Source of the DNA: Snuella sedimenti
GTDB taxonomy: Bacteria; Bacteroidota; Bacteroidia; Flavobacteriales; Flavobacteriaceae
Direction of reading: 5' to 3'
DNA: 64,000 bases
NCBI RefSeq assembly: GCF_016428595.1
Contig: NZ_JAELVQ010000001.1
Coordinates: 366,902 to 430,901, forward strand
In this document: piece by piece, positions 27,073 through 35,948 of the stretch
How positions within the stretch are numbered: the stretch's first letter is position 1
Layout: each line of letters opens with the position of its first letter
Made by a program: the position numbers and the translations under genes
Notes under the pieces: model-generated
The model's input: the letters and a program-made list of their open reading frames with translations, nothing else
Database searches by the model: none
What the model was told of the DNA's origin: nothing

Positions 27073-28653
27073 ATGTTTAAAACCATTAAAAATGACTTAC
27101 CTGCAAGTATAGTCGTATTTTTTGTTGCACTACCTTTATGTTTGGGTATCGCTTTAGCCAGTGGGGCGCCATTATTTTCAGGATTAATCGCTGGTATTAT
27201 TGGAGGAATTATTGTTGGAGGTTTAAGTGGCTCCAAAATTGGTGTAAGTGGCCCTGCTGCTGGTTTGGCAGCAATCGTTCTAACCGCCATAGGTGCCCTG
27301 GGCGGTTATGAAAACTTTTTAGTTGCTGTAGTTTTAGGAGGTCTTATTCAGTTACTTTTTGGGGTCTTAAAAGCAGGTATTATAGGATACTACTTCCCTT
27401 CATCAGTAATTAAGGGGATGCTAACCGGTATAGGCGTCATCATTATTTTAAAACAAATTCCTCATTTCTTTGGTTACGATGCCAATCCTGAAGGTGATTT
27501 TGCATTTTTTCAAATAGATGGAGAGAATACATTTTCTGAAATTCTTAAAACCATAAACCATATAGCGCCTGGTTCTGCTCTAATAGGGTTGATAGGATTG
27601 GGTATTATTGTTTTATGGGATAAAGTACTTTCAAAAAAAGGAAAGATTTTTCAAATTATTCAAGGGCCTTTGGTTGCTGTTGCTCTGGGAATCATTTATT
27701 TTGCCACAACAAGTAGCCATGCAACACTTTCAATTTTACCTAAACATCTGGTAAGCGTACCAATTCCAGAAGATATGGCATCCTTCTTAGGTCAATTTAG
27801 TTTCCCGAACTTTGGAGCTATTACCAATCCAGACATTTGGGTTACTGCCTTTACTATTGCCTTGGTAGCTAGCCTTGAGACACTTTTATGTGTTGAAGCA
27901 ACAGATAAAATTGATCCTGAAAAAAATGTCACTCCAACAAACAGAGAGTTATTGGCACAAGGAACAGGTAATGTTATATCAGGTTTAATAGGTGGTTTGC
28001 CAATTACACAAGTAATTGTAAGAAGCTCCGCCAATGTGCAATCTGGTGGTAGAAGCAAATTATCTACTATTCTGCACGGATGCTTTCTTTTAATTTCGGT
28101 TATTTTAATCCCGCGCTTACTAAATATGATTCCGCTGTCTGTTTTAGCTGCCATTTTATTGGTTGTAGGATACAAACTGGCTCAACCTTCACTATTCAAA
28201 AAAATGTTCCAATTAGGATGGAAGCAATGGGTACCTTTTACGGTAACAGTTGTTGGAATTGTGTTTACCGACTTATTAGTAGGTATTAGCTTAGGCCTTC
28301 TAGTTGGTGTTGTTGTAATATTGATAAAAAGTTACCAAAACTCACATTTCCTACATATTGAAGACAACAGTAACGGAAAGCACAAAATAAAAATGACCTT
28401 AGCCGAAGAAGTTACATTTTTTAACAAAGGAGCCATTCTAAAAGAATTGGATAGTTTACCACGAGATACCTTTTTGGAGCTGGATGTTACCAAAACCAGA
28501 TACTTGGACAATGATATTATTGAAATTCTGGAAGACTTTGCCTTTAAAGCGAAAGAAAGGCACATTGATATTAAAATCATATCTGAACGTGGTATTGTAG
28601 AAAATCCAGAAAGTATTGTTGCGTTCTTTAAGTTACGACCAAAAGCAGCCTAA
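27073..28653 (+). CDS. SulP family anion transporter (probable bicarbonate), first copy
   Basis: The 526-residue protein has the SulP fold of about 12-14 helices. It opens DLPASIVVFFVALPLCLGIALAS-like with GSKIGVSGPAAGLAAIV near residue 56, and has SLETLLCVEATDKIDP and NRELLAQGTGNVISG in the substrate region. A short STAS-like domain follows (about 430-520). Family members move sulfate, bicarbonate or other anions. The nearby carbonic anhydrase suggests bicarbonate import; this cannot be fixed from sequence. A Usp-like gene follows after 152 bases. Confidence 0.85.
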   Translation: MFKTIKNDLPASIVVFFVALPLCLGIALASGAPLFSGLIAGIIGGIIVGGLSGSKIGVSGPAAGLAAIVLTAIGALGGYENFLVAVVLGGLIQLLFGVLKAGIIGYYFPSSVIKGMLTGIGVIIILKQIPHFFGYDANPEGDFAFFQIDGENTFSEILKTINHIAPGSALIGLIGLGIIVLWDKVLSKKGKIFQIIQGPLVAVALGIIYFATTSSHATLSILPKHLVSVPIPEDMASFLGQFSFPNFGAITNPDIWVTAFTIALVASLETLLCVEATDKIDPEKNVTPTNRELLAQGTGNVISGLIGGLPITQVIVRSSANVQSGGRSKLSTILHGCFLLISVILIPRLLNMIPLSVLAAILLVVGYKLAQPSLFKKMFQLGWKQWVPFTVTVVGIVFTDLLVGISLGLLVGVVVILIKSYQNSHFLHIEDNSNGKHKIKMTLAEEVTFFNKGAILKELDSLPRDTFLELDVTKTRYLDNDIIEILEDFAFKAKERHIDIKIISERGIVENPESIVAFFKLRPKAA

Positions 28654-28805
28654 TTTAATAGCATTATGAAATGCCTATTAATAAAAAGTTGCAAACCCAA
28701 CCGAAATCAAAGATTCACGAACTCCTGTTTTCAAAATAAGAACACGTGAGTATCTGATAATTTAGGCATTACATCTGACAACTAAAAAACAATAAATATT
28801 AACAG

Positions 28806-29621
28806 ATGAAACATAATAAGTATAAAATACTAGTGCTTTGCGATTTAAAAAGTACTACAAACACGATACTAAAAAGCGCTGTTAGTCTTGCCAAAATGAT
28901 TAATGGTGACATAGAAATGCTATATGTTAAAAATGCTACAGAAATTGTTAAAAAAGACAATCAACTGTCGGCTATTAGAACCATTAACGGAACGTATATA
29001 ACAATAGATAAGGAAATACAAAACTTAGTAAAATCTTTTACTGCTAACTACAATGTAAACATAAATTATACATTTAAGTTCGGTAATGTAAAAAATGAAA
29101 TAGGTAAGTATATTAAGGAAAAACAACCCCATATAGTTGTTTTAGGGAAGCGAAAATCAATGCCCATTAATTTCATTGGCGACAATATTACAGAATACGT
29201 TTTAAAAAATCACAACAACGAAGTTATGATTGCGGCCGAAGAAAATACTTTAGAACCCAATAAGGAAATTTCACTAGGCGTACTCAATAATTTGGACAGC
29301 AAACTAAACATAACATTTGCAAAAGATTTATTGGAATGCACTCAAGAACCCTTAAGATCTTTTAAGACGTTAAATAAATTCGACGCGTTAAACAGATCGA
29401 ATACATCTACAGATATGAAAACTGTAGAGTATGTATTTGAAAAAAGTGATAGCACAATAAAAACCCTATCCAAATATTTATCAAAAGGAAACGTAAATTT
29501 GTTATGTGTTGACCGCGGAGAAGAACATAGCCAAAAAGCAATGACAAAGGACATTAAAGAAGTGATAAACAAATTAAATGTCTCACTTTTATTAACTGGC
29601 AGACAAAGGCAAATTTCCTAA
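28806..29621 (+). CDS. Universal stress protein-like
   Basis: The 271-residue protein begins KYKILVLCDLKSTTNTIL and has PHIVVLGKRKSM and EVMIAAEEN in the first domain, in keeping with one Usp fold (about residues 5-145) followed by a divergent second half lacking a clear second nucleotide site. Such proteins are often paired with membrane transporters, as here between SulP and carbonic anhydrase. A regulatory role on bicarbonate uptake is a guess from context. No signal peptide. Confidence 0.6.
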   Translation: MKHNKYKILVLCDLKSTTNTILKSAVSLAKMINGDIEMLYVKNATEIVKKDNQLSAIRTINGTYITIDKEIQNLVKSFTANYNVNINYTFKFGNVKNEIGKYIKEKQPHIVVLGKRKSMPINFIGDNITEYVLKNHNNEVMIAAEENTLEPNKEISLGVLNNLDSKLNITFAKDLLECTQEPLRSFKTLNKFDALNRSNTSTDMKTVEYVFEKSDSTIKTLSKYLSKGNVNLLCVDRGEEHSQKAMTKDIKEVINKLNVSLLLTGRQRQIS

Positions 29622-29664
29622 ACATTAAAATTAAAGTAAGTAATAAATTAAATAATAAAATATT

Positions 29665-30294
29665 ATGAAAGCACATACTAAAGAAACACAAGCAACTATG
29701 ACTCCCGAAAAGTCATTACAGTTCTTAAAAGAAGGTAACCAAAGATTTCAAAATAACTTAAAAGCCAACCGTAACTTACTAGAACAAGTTAACGATACCA
29801 GCGAAGGACAATTCCCTTTTGCAACAATTTTAAGTTGTATAGATTCCAGAGTATCTGCCGAACTGGTTTTCGACCAAGGTCTAGGAGATATTTTTAGTGT
29901 TCGTATCGCTGGAAACTTTGTAAATGAAGATATTTTAGGAAGTATGGAGTTTGCCTGTAAACTAGCAGGAACCAAACTAATTGTTGTTTTGGGACATACT
30001 AGCTGTGGTGCCATAAAAGGTGCCTGTGACCATGCTAAATTGGGTAATTTAACAAAACTTATCGAAAAAATAACACCGGCAGTTAATGCCGTAACAGAAC
30101 CAAAAGATCAGGAAAAAAGAACATCTAAAAATTTAGAGTTTGTTGATAACGTATCTCATATGAACGTTAAATTAACCATCGACAGAATACATCAAGAGAG
30201 CCCTATCCTTTCTGAAATGGAAAAGAATGGAGAGATCAAAATTATTGGAGCTATGTACGACATCAATTCAGGTGCAGTTACTTTCCACGAGTAA
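29665..30294 (+). CDS. Beta-class carbonic anhydrase
   Basis: It interconverts CO2 and bicarbonate. In the 209-residue protein the zinc ligands and catalytic dyad are visible: C58-x-D60-x-R62 (SCIDSRV) and H110-x2-C113 (GHTSCGAIKGA). There is no signal peptide, so it is cytoplasmic. It is 43 bases from the Usp-like gene and 22 bases from the DUF2490 gene, part of a likely operon with the SulP transporters on either side, which supports a dissolved-carbon function. Confidence 0.95.
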   Translation: MKAHTKETQATMTPEKSLQFLKEGNQRFQNNLKANRNLLEQVNDTSEGQFPFATILSCIDSRVSAELVFDQGLGDIFSVRIAGNFVNEDILGSMEFACKLAGTKLIVVLGHTSCGAIKGACDHAKLGNLTKLIEKITPAVNAVTEPKDQEKRTSKNLEFVDNVSHMNVKLTIDRIHQESPILSEMEKNGEIKIIGAMYDINSGAVTFHE

Positions 30295-30316
30295 AATCCT
30301 TTACATGATAAAGAAT

Positions 30317-30982
30317 ATGAAAAAGAAAACAAGTATGGTAGTGTTAACTTTTATGTTAACACTACCTTTTTTTATAAATGCACAGGAAAGTAATTTAGGA
30401 AACTGGTTGGTTTACATTGGCAACAAAAAAATAAATGCTAAATGGAACATCCATAACGAAGTACAATATAGAAATTATGATGCTATAGGCGATTTAGAGC
30501 AACTTCTACTTAGAACAGGCTTAGGTTATACTTTTAACGATGGCAAACAAAATGCTTTATTAGGGTATGGCTATATTCTGTCTGAAAATTACTTAGGGGA
30601 TACCGATGAAAAAATAACCGTTAATGAACACCGCATTTTTCAACAATTTACCTCAAAACAATCTATTGGAAGTGTCACTCTTAACCACCGCTATCGGTTC
30701 GAACAGCGTTTTGTTGAAAGCGATTTTAAAATGCGCTTTCGTTATTTTTTAGGGCTTAACATCCCTTTAAAAATTTCAGAAGCAAATAACAAAACGTATA
30801 TCTCTGCTTACAACGAAATTTTCTTAAATACCAAAACATCCATTTTTGATCGAAATAGACTTTATGGCGGTTTAGGTTATAAATTTAGTAAGAACTTTAA
30901 ATTAGAATTAGGCTATATGAATCAATTTTTTGAAACATCTGGTCGAGACCAAATTAACATTATAACATTTGTGAACTTTTAA
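30317..30982 (+). CDS. DUF2490 outer-membrane beta-barrel protein
   Basis: The frame is open from 30227, but the start at 30317 gives a clean signal peptide (MKKKTSMVVLTFMLTLPFF, cleavage after NAQ) and avoids overlapping the carbonic-anhydrase gene. The mature 200 residues match DUF2490: GNWLVYIGNKKINAKWNIH, YRNYDAIGDLEQLLLRTGLG, LNHRYRFEQRF and a C-terminal INIITFVNF ending in phenylalanine as in outer-membrane barrels. It might be a porin for the cluster; substrate unknown. Start at 30305 also possible. Confidence 0.8.
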   Translation: MKKKTSMVVLTFMLTLPFFINAQESNLGNWLVYIGNKKINAKWNIHNEVQYRNYDAIGDLEQLLLRTGLGYTFNDGKQNALLGYGYILSENYLGDTDEKITVNEHRIFQQFTSKQSIGSVTLNHRYRFEQRFVESDFKMRFRYFLGLNIPLKISEANNKTYISAYNEIFLNTKTSIFDRNRLYGGLGYKFSKNFKLELGYMNQFFETSGRDQINIITFVNF

Positions 30983-31131
30983 AATGTTATTACAATAGCT
31001 AAAATTACATCGCAACTTTATATAAATAATAACCTTAAACCAATAGTAAAATAACTTACCCTTTTATAAGGCATCTCTTAATTTTGTTTTTTGTAAATTA
31101 AACCTCGAAAAGTTAAAGAACAATCATTACT

Positions 31132-33003
31132 ATGAAAAATTTTCTATCAAACATTAAAGGGGATGCCTTTGGAGGGATTACCGCAGGTATTGTAGCCTTA
31201 CCTTTAGCTTTAGCCTTTGGAGTTTCTTCAGGTTTAGGTCCGAGTGCTGGTTTATATGGCGCCATTTTTTTAAGCTTTTTTGCCGCACTATTTGGTGGTA
31301 CAAACACTCAAATTTCTGGTCCTACTGCTCCTATGACTGCAGTAAGCATGGTGATAATCGCTGGTATTATTGCAGCCAATGATGGTGATGTTAACAAAGC
31401 GCTTCCTGCAATTCTAACCGTTTTCCTTTTGTCCGGACTTTTTCAAATTGGTTTGGGTGTTTTAGGCTTAGGAAAATATATAAAATACATTCCTTACCCC
31501 GTTGTTTCTGGTTTTATGACAGCTATCGGGGTAATTATACTAATAACCCAAATACTACCTTCCCTAGGTTATTATCCAAAAGAAGATCTTGAATTTGTAG
31601 ATCAATATAAAGCCAATGCCCAAGAAATAATCCTTGAAAATATTTTAAAAGAAGAAGCAGGTGAAGGCATTCTGGTTTTGGAAAACTTCAAGGAAACGGT
31701 AAGTCGAGCCGAGCACATTACCCAGGACGATATTTTAAAAGAATCCAAAACATTGGCAGCCAATGAAGCTTCTGGTGTTTTAGGAACGATAAAAGTACTA
31801 CCAAGAGCATTAATGAATGTTAATTGGATAGAGCTCATCTTGGCCTTAAGTACAATTTTCATTATTTATGGTTTTAAGCGTATTACAACAGCCATACCAA
31901 GTGCACTCGTTGCATTGGTTGTTGTTTCTGGAGTCGCTTTTGGATTTGGATTGGACTACAGACCCATAGAAGAAATCCCATCGGGCTTGCCAATTCCTAA
32001 TCTTGAAATCATAACGGGTTTTAGCCTTCAAAGTATTACACCTTATATTTTTACGGCCTTGTCCTTGTCACTACTAGGAGCAATCGATTCGTTGCTTACC
32101 AGTGTAGTTGCAGATAATATGACAAAAACCAAACACAAGCCCAACAAAGAGTTAATTGGCCAAGGTATTGGTAACAGTATAAGTGCTTTTTTTGGCGGTA
32201 TCCCCGGAGCTGGTGCAACCATTAGAACCGTTGTAAACATTAATGCTGGTGGCAAAACAAAACTTTCGGGAATGATTGCCGGTTTAATGCTACTTTTTAT
32301 TTTACTCGCATTAGGTCCCGTTGCTTCCAAAATCCCTGCAGCTGTATTAGCAGGCATTTTAATAACTGTTGGCATTGGTGTTATGGATTACAAAGGCCTA
32401 AAAGCCATACCAAGTTTACCGAGGGACATAAAAGTAGGCCCCGTAACATTAAGCTCAGAAGTATTAATAATGCTTGTCGTGTTATTTTTGTCTACCTTCT
32501 GGAATTTGGTTTATGCCGTAGGTATTGGATTGGTAATAGCATCCCTAATGTTCATGAAAAAAATTGGTGACCTGACTGCCGAGCGTTCCGATGTAAAACC
32601 ACTTAAAGAAGAAGCTTGGGAAGATGAAATAAACTTCCCCGATCGTTTAAAAAGTAAAGTCTTTATAAAACACATTAAAGGGCCCTTATTTTTTGGATCG
32701 ACTAGCGATTTTCAGCAACTCGCCAAGCAAATTCCCAATACAGCATCCACTGTAGTTATTAGGATGGGACGCATGCAATATATGGATCAATCTGGTTTGT
32801 ATGCTATGGAAGATGTTTTGGTCGATTTAAAAAAGGATGGTATTTCAGTTTTATTGGTTGGCTTATTAAGACAACCCAAGTATATGATGGAACGTATTGA
32901 TATCATACCCGACCTTATCCCCAGAGAACATTTATTTGACAACTTTAAGTCTTGTATGACTTGGATTAAAGCCAACGTTAACGGTAAAGAAGAAAAGATT
33001 TAA
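31132..33003 (+). CDS. SulP family anion transporter with STAS domain, second copy
   Basis: This 623-residue protein is longer than the first copy. It has the N-terminal AGIVALPLALAFGVSSGLGP, NTQISGPTAPMTAVSM, LLGAIDSLLTSVVADNMT and NELIGQGIGN-type motifs, then a full STAS domain (about 500-615) with GRMQYMDQSGLYAMEDV. A hydrophilic insert of about 75 residues (140-225) interrupts the membrane domain. Two different SulP proteins flank one carbonic anhydrase. Bicarbonate transport is inferred from that. It ends at a strong shared terminator. Confidence 0.85.
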   Translation: MKNFLSNIKGDAFGGITAGIVALPLALAFGVSSGLGPSAGLYGAIFLSFFAALFGGTNTQISGPTAPMTAVSMVIIAGIIAANDGDVNKALPAILTVFLLSGLFQIGLGVLGLGKYIKYIPYPVVSGFMTAIGVIILITQILPSLGYYPKEDLEFVDQYKANAQEIILENILKEEAGEGILVLENFKETVSRAEHITQDDILKESKTLAANEASGVLGTIKVLPRALMNVNWIELILALSTIFIIYGFKRITTAIPSALVALVVVSGVAFGFGLDYRPIEEIPSGLPIPNLEIITGFSLQSITPYIFTALSLSLLGAIDSLLTSVVADNMTKTKHKPNKELIGQGIGNSISAFFGGIPGAGATIRTVVNINAGGKTKLSGMIAGLMLLFILLALGPVASKIPAAVLAGILITVGIGVMDYKGLKAIPSLPRDIKVGPVTLSSEVLIMLVVLFLSTFWNLVYAVGIGLVIASLMFMKKIGDLTAERSDVKPLKEEAWEDEINFPDRLKSKVFIKHIKGPLFFGSTSDFQQLAKQIPNTASTVVIRMGRMQYMDQSGLYAMEDVLVDLKKDGISVLLVGLLRQPKYMMERIDIIPDLIPREHLFDNFKSCMTWIKANVNGKEEKI

Positions 33004-33016
33004 CAATTGTAATGAT

Positions 33017-33073
33017 ATAAGGGCATCTAAAAAAGCTATTTTTCCTGATTGATTTCTTTTTAGATGCCCTTAT
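33017..33073. terminator. Bidirectional terminator between SulP and fbp
   Basis: A perfect 17-bp stem (ATAAGGGCATCTAAAAA at 33017-33033 with its complement at 33057-33073) serves the plus-strand SulP gene and the minus-strand fbp, whose stop codon lies inside the right arm. Confidence 0.9.
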
Positions 33074-34074
33074 TATGCTTTCATAAATGCTTCAGCTTTT
33101 TCAACCATGTTTTTACTACCACAGATAAAAGGAACGCGTTGGTGTAGTTCTGTTGGTTGAATATCCAAAATTCTGGTAAACCCATCACTGGCTTTACCAT
33201 TAGCTTGTTCAGCTAAAAACGCCATTGGATTGCACTCATATAACAAACGCAACTTGCCATTAGGATTCTTCGAACTTTGTGGATATATATATATCCCTCC
33301 TTTTATCATATTCCTATGAAAATCGGACACCAAGGAACCAATGTACCTAGAGGTGTAAGGCCTGTCTTCCGCTTCCTCTTGACAATACTTAATGTAACTT
33401 TTTACGCCTTGCGGAAAGTGACTGTAATTCCCTTCATTAATGGAATATATATTACCATCCAGTGGGAATTTCATATTTGGATGTGACAGATAAAAAGAAC
33501 CTATCGCCGGATTTAAAGTAAACCCATTAACTCCAGCTCCTGTAGTATACACCAACATAGTCGATGTGCCATAAATAATATAACCTGCTGCCACTTGCTG
33601 GCTTCCCTTTTGTAAAAAATCCTTAAGTGTTACAGGCGTACCCACAGGCGTAATACGCCTATAAACAGAAAAAATAGTGCCAACAGAAACATTTACATCA
33701 ATATTAGAAGACCCATCTAAAGGATCAATTAAAACCACATATTTATTTTGATGATTCTCATCTTGACTATTGATAGCTATAAAATCATCTTCCTCTTCAC
33801 TTGCAATACCACAAACAATATTTCGTTTAGTCAAGGTTTGTATAAATTTTTCATTTGCGTAAACATCTAGTTTTTGTTGGTCTTCACCTTGTATATTTGT
33901 ATCCCCAACGGCTCCTATGATATCTACCAACCCAGCCTTATTCACTTCATGATTAACAACTTTTGCTGCCAATCTAATAGAATTGATAAGCCTGGACAAC
34001 TCTCCTGAAGAATACTTAAAAGCTGTTTGATTTTCTATGATAAACTCCCCCAAGGTTTGTATTTTATGAGACAT
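33073..34074 (-). CDS. fbp: Fructose-1,6-bisphosphatase, class 1
   Basis: This gluconeogenic enzyme hydrolyses fructose 1,6-bisphosphate. The 333-residue sequence shows the metal-binding signatures [27 protein letters not shown] and [15 protein letters not shown], and LRLLYECNP around the active site. It is monocistronic, divergent from the acetyltransferase. It fits the anaplerotic/gluconeogenic theme of ppc. Confidence 0.97.
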   Translation of the reverse strand: MSHKIQTLGEFIIENQTAFKYSSGELSRLINSIRLAAKVVNHEVNKAGLVDIIGAVGDTNIQGEDQQKLDVYANEKFIQTLTKRNIVCGIASEEEDDFIAINSQDENHQNKYVVLIDPLDGSSNIDVNVSVGTIFSVYRRITPVGTPVTLKDFLQKGSQQVAAGYIIYGTSTMLVYTTGAGVNGFTLNPAIGSFYLSHPNMKFPLDGNIYSINEGNYSHFPQGVKSYIKYCQEEAEDRPYTSRYIGSLVSDFHRNMIKGGIYIYPQSSKNPNGKLRLLYECNPMAFLAEQANGKASDGFTRILDIQPTELHQRVPFICGSKNMVEKAEAFMKA

Positions 34075-34194
34075 AATTAAAGATTTTGTTTGTGCAAATA
34101 TCTATTAAATTTAAAACAACTACAACGTTTTCGTAAAAGATTAATCCAAGAAATATGCAACTTTAAACTATATTTGAAGGCATTATAAATGATT

Positions 34195-34674
34195 ATGGAT
34201 TTTACGATAAGACACGCCAAAAAGGACGATATGCCACAAGTGCTTGAATTGATTAAAGCACTGGCTAAATTTGAAAAGGAAGAAGATGCTGTTGAAGTTA
34301 CCGTAACAGATTTACAAACAGATGGTTTTGGTAAAAAACCGGCATTTCTTTGCTTTGTAGCCGAAGTGAACAATAAAGTAGAAGGTGCTGCAATTGTATT
34401 CCACCGCTTTTCGACCTGGAAAGGAAAAATAATACACTTAGAGGATTTAATCGTTAGCGAGCCTATGCGTGGTTTGGGATTAGGAACTGCGCTTTTAGAC
34501 GAAGTCATTCGCTATGGGTATGGCTTAGGTGTTAAACGTATTAGCTGGGAAGTACTTGACTGGAACGATCCAGCCATTGCTTTATACGAGAAAAAGGGCG
34601 CACGCGTTTTAAGGGATTGGGACGTTGTACATCTGGACGAACAAGGTATTAAAGCATATATAACCAACTTATAA
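34195..34674 (+). CDS. GNAT acetyltransferase (diamine/SSAT-like)
   Basis: The 160-residue enzyme resembles the spermidine/spermine or diamine acetyltransferase group of GNATs: FTIRHAKKDDMPQVLELIK at the start, IHLEDLIVSEPMRGLGLGTA with the acetyl-CoA loop near residues 82-101, and SWEVLDWNDPAIALYEKKGA. The substrate is not fixed. An ATG two codons upstream (34189) is equally possible. One base separates its stop from the aspartate kinase start, so the two are coupled. Confidence 0.85.
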   Translation: MDFTIRHAKKDDMPQVLELIKALAKFEKEEDAVEVTVTDLQTDGFGKKPAFLCFVAEVNNKVEGAAIVFHRFSTWKGKIIHLEDLIVSEPMRGLGLGTALLDEVIRYGYGLGVKRISWEVLDWNDPAIALYEKKGARVLRDWDVVHLDEQGIKAYITNL

Positions 34675-34675
34675 T

Positions 34676-35926
34676 ATGCAGGTATTTAAATTTGGCGGTG
34701 CATCTATTAAAGATGCCGAAGGTGTAAAAAACCTAGTGAAAATCTTGCAAAAAACAGGGTCACAAAACACACTGATCATTATTTCTGCAATGGGCAAAAC
34801 TACTAACGCTTTAGAAAAAGTAGTCGGCAATTATTTTAATAATAAAACCGAATTACAAAGTACCCTACAAGATGTAAAAAAATACCATAATGCCATTTTA
34901 CTGGACTTGTTCGACAATGAAAACCATGGGGTCTTTAAGAAAGTGGTTGCCTTTTTTGACGAACTAAGTAATTTTTTAAGAACCAATAAGTCTCCTGATT
35001 ATAATTTTGTATACGACCAAATTATTGGCTATGGCGAACTGATTTCAACGTCAATCGTAAGCGAGTATTTAGACTCCATTGGTTTAAAAAATAACTGGGT
35101 GGATGTTCGTGAGCATATAAAAACCGATAATTATTACCGTCGTGCCAATGTAAATTGGGACACGACCCAACGCTTAATTACTTCAAGCTTTAATCCAAAC
35201 GTGCTCAATATCACCCAAGGTTTCTTGGGCAGTGACGCCAACAACTTTACAACAACACTTGGGCGAGAAGGCAGCGATTATACAGCAGCCATTTATGCAT
35301 ATTGCCTAAATGCCAACGGTGTTACTATTTGGAAAGATGTTCCAGGTGTTTTAAATGCCGACCCCCGGTATTTTGAAAATGCCCAGCTACTTCACAATAT
35401 TTCCTATCGCGAAGCTATTGAACTGGCTTTTTACGGAGCTTCGGTTATACACCCAAAAACCTTACAGCCGCTACAACGCAAAGAAATCCCTCTGTATGTA
35501 AAGTCGTTTTTAACACCCGAAACCCCTGGTACAAAAATAGGAAGGGATGTGGTTTTAAACCCAATGGTTCCATGCTTTATTGTTAAGAAAAAACAAATAC
35601 TTATTTCTCTATCTTCACTGGATTTTTCATACATTGTTGAGGAAAACATAAGTGAAATATTCAGTTTATTGCACCTTTATAAAATGAAAGTAGATGTTAT
35701 CCAAAATTCTGCAATTAGCTTTTCGGTTTGTATTGATGACATTTATAAAAACCTAGAAGGTCTGTTACAACAGTTAAAAGCTAAATTTAAAATAACATGC
35801 AACACAGATGTATCGCTGTACACTATTAGGCACTATAACGAAAACGTTATCAATCAAATAGAATCTGGTAAAACAGTACTTTTAAAACAATTAACACAAG
35901 AAACCATTCAAATAGTAACTAAATAA
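34676..35926 (+). CDS. Aspartate kinase, monofunctional
   Basis: It phosphorylates L-aspartate, the first step to lysine, threonine and methionine. The 416-residue protein begins MQVFKFGGASIKDAEGV, the kinase signature. FLGSDANNFTTTLGREGSDY forms the substrate site and IWKDVPGVLNADPR the regulatory link, with an ACT-like C-terminus (residues 300-400). It is translated after the GNAT gene and precedes the OlsF-like gene by 22 bases. Confidence 0.93.
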   Translation: MQVFKFGGASIKDAEGVKNLVKILQKTGSQNTLIIISAMGKTTNALEKVVGNYFNNKTELQSTLQDVKKYHNAILLDLFDNENHGVFKKVVAFFDELSNFLRTNKSPDYNFVYDQIIGYGELISTSIVSEYLDSIGLKNNWVDVREHIKTDNYYRRANVNWDTTQRLITSSFNPNVLNITQGFLGSDANNFTTTLGREGSDYTAAIYAYCLNANGVTIWKDVPGVLNADPRYFENAQLLHNISYREAIELAFYGASVIHPKTLQPLQRKEIPLYVKSFLTPETPGTKIGRDVVLNPMVPCFIVKKKQILISLSSLDFSYIVEENISEIFSLLHLYKMKVDVIQNSAISFSVCIDDIYKNLEGLLQQLKAKFKITCNTDVSLYTIRHYNENVINQIESGKTVLLKQLTQETIQIVTK

Positions 35927-35948
35927 ACAATTTAGTACTTTTACACTC

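Noticed and set aside
26967..27290. 107-aa minus-strand frame across the SulP start
   Set aside because: Antisense shadow of the transporter; alanine/proline-rich composition mirrors the coding strand.
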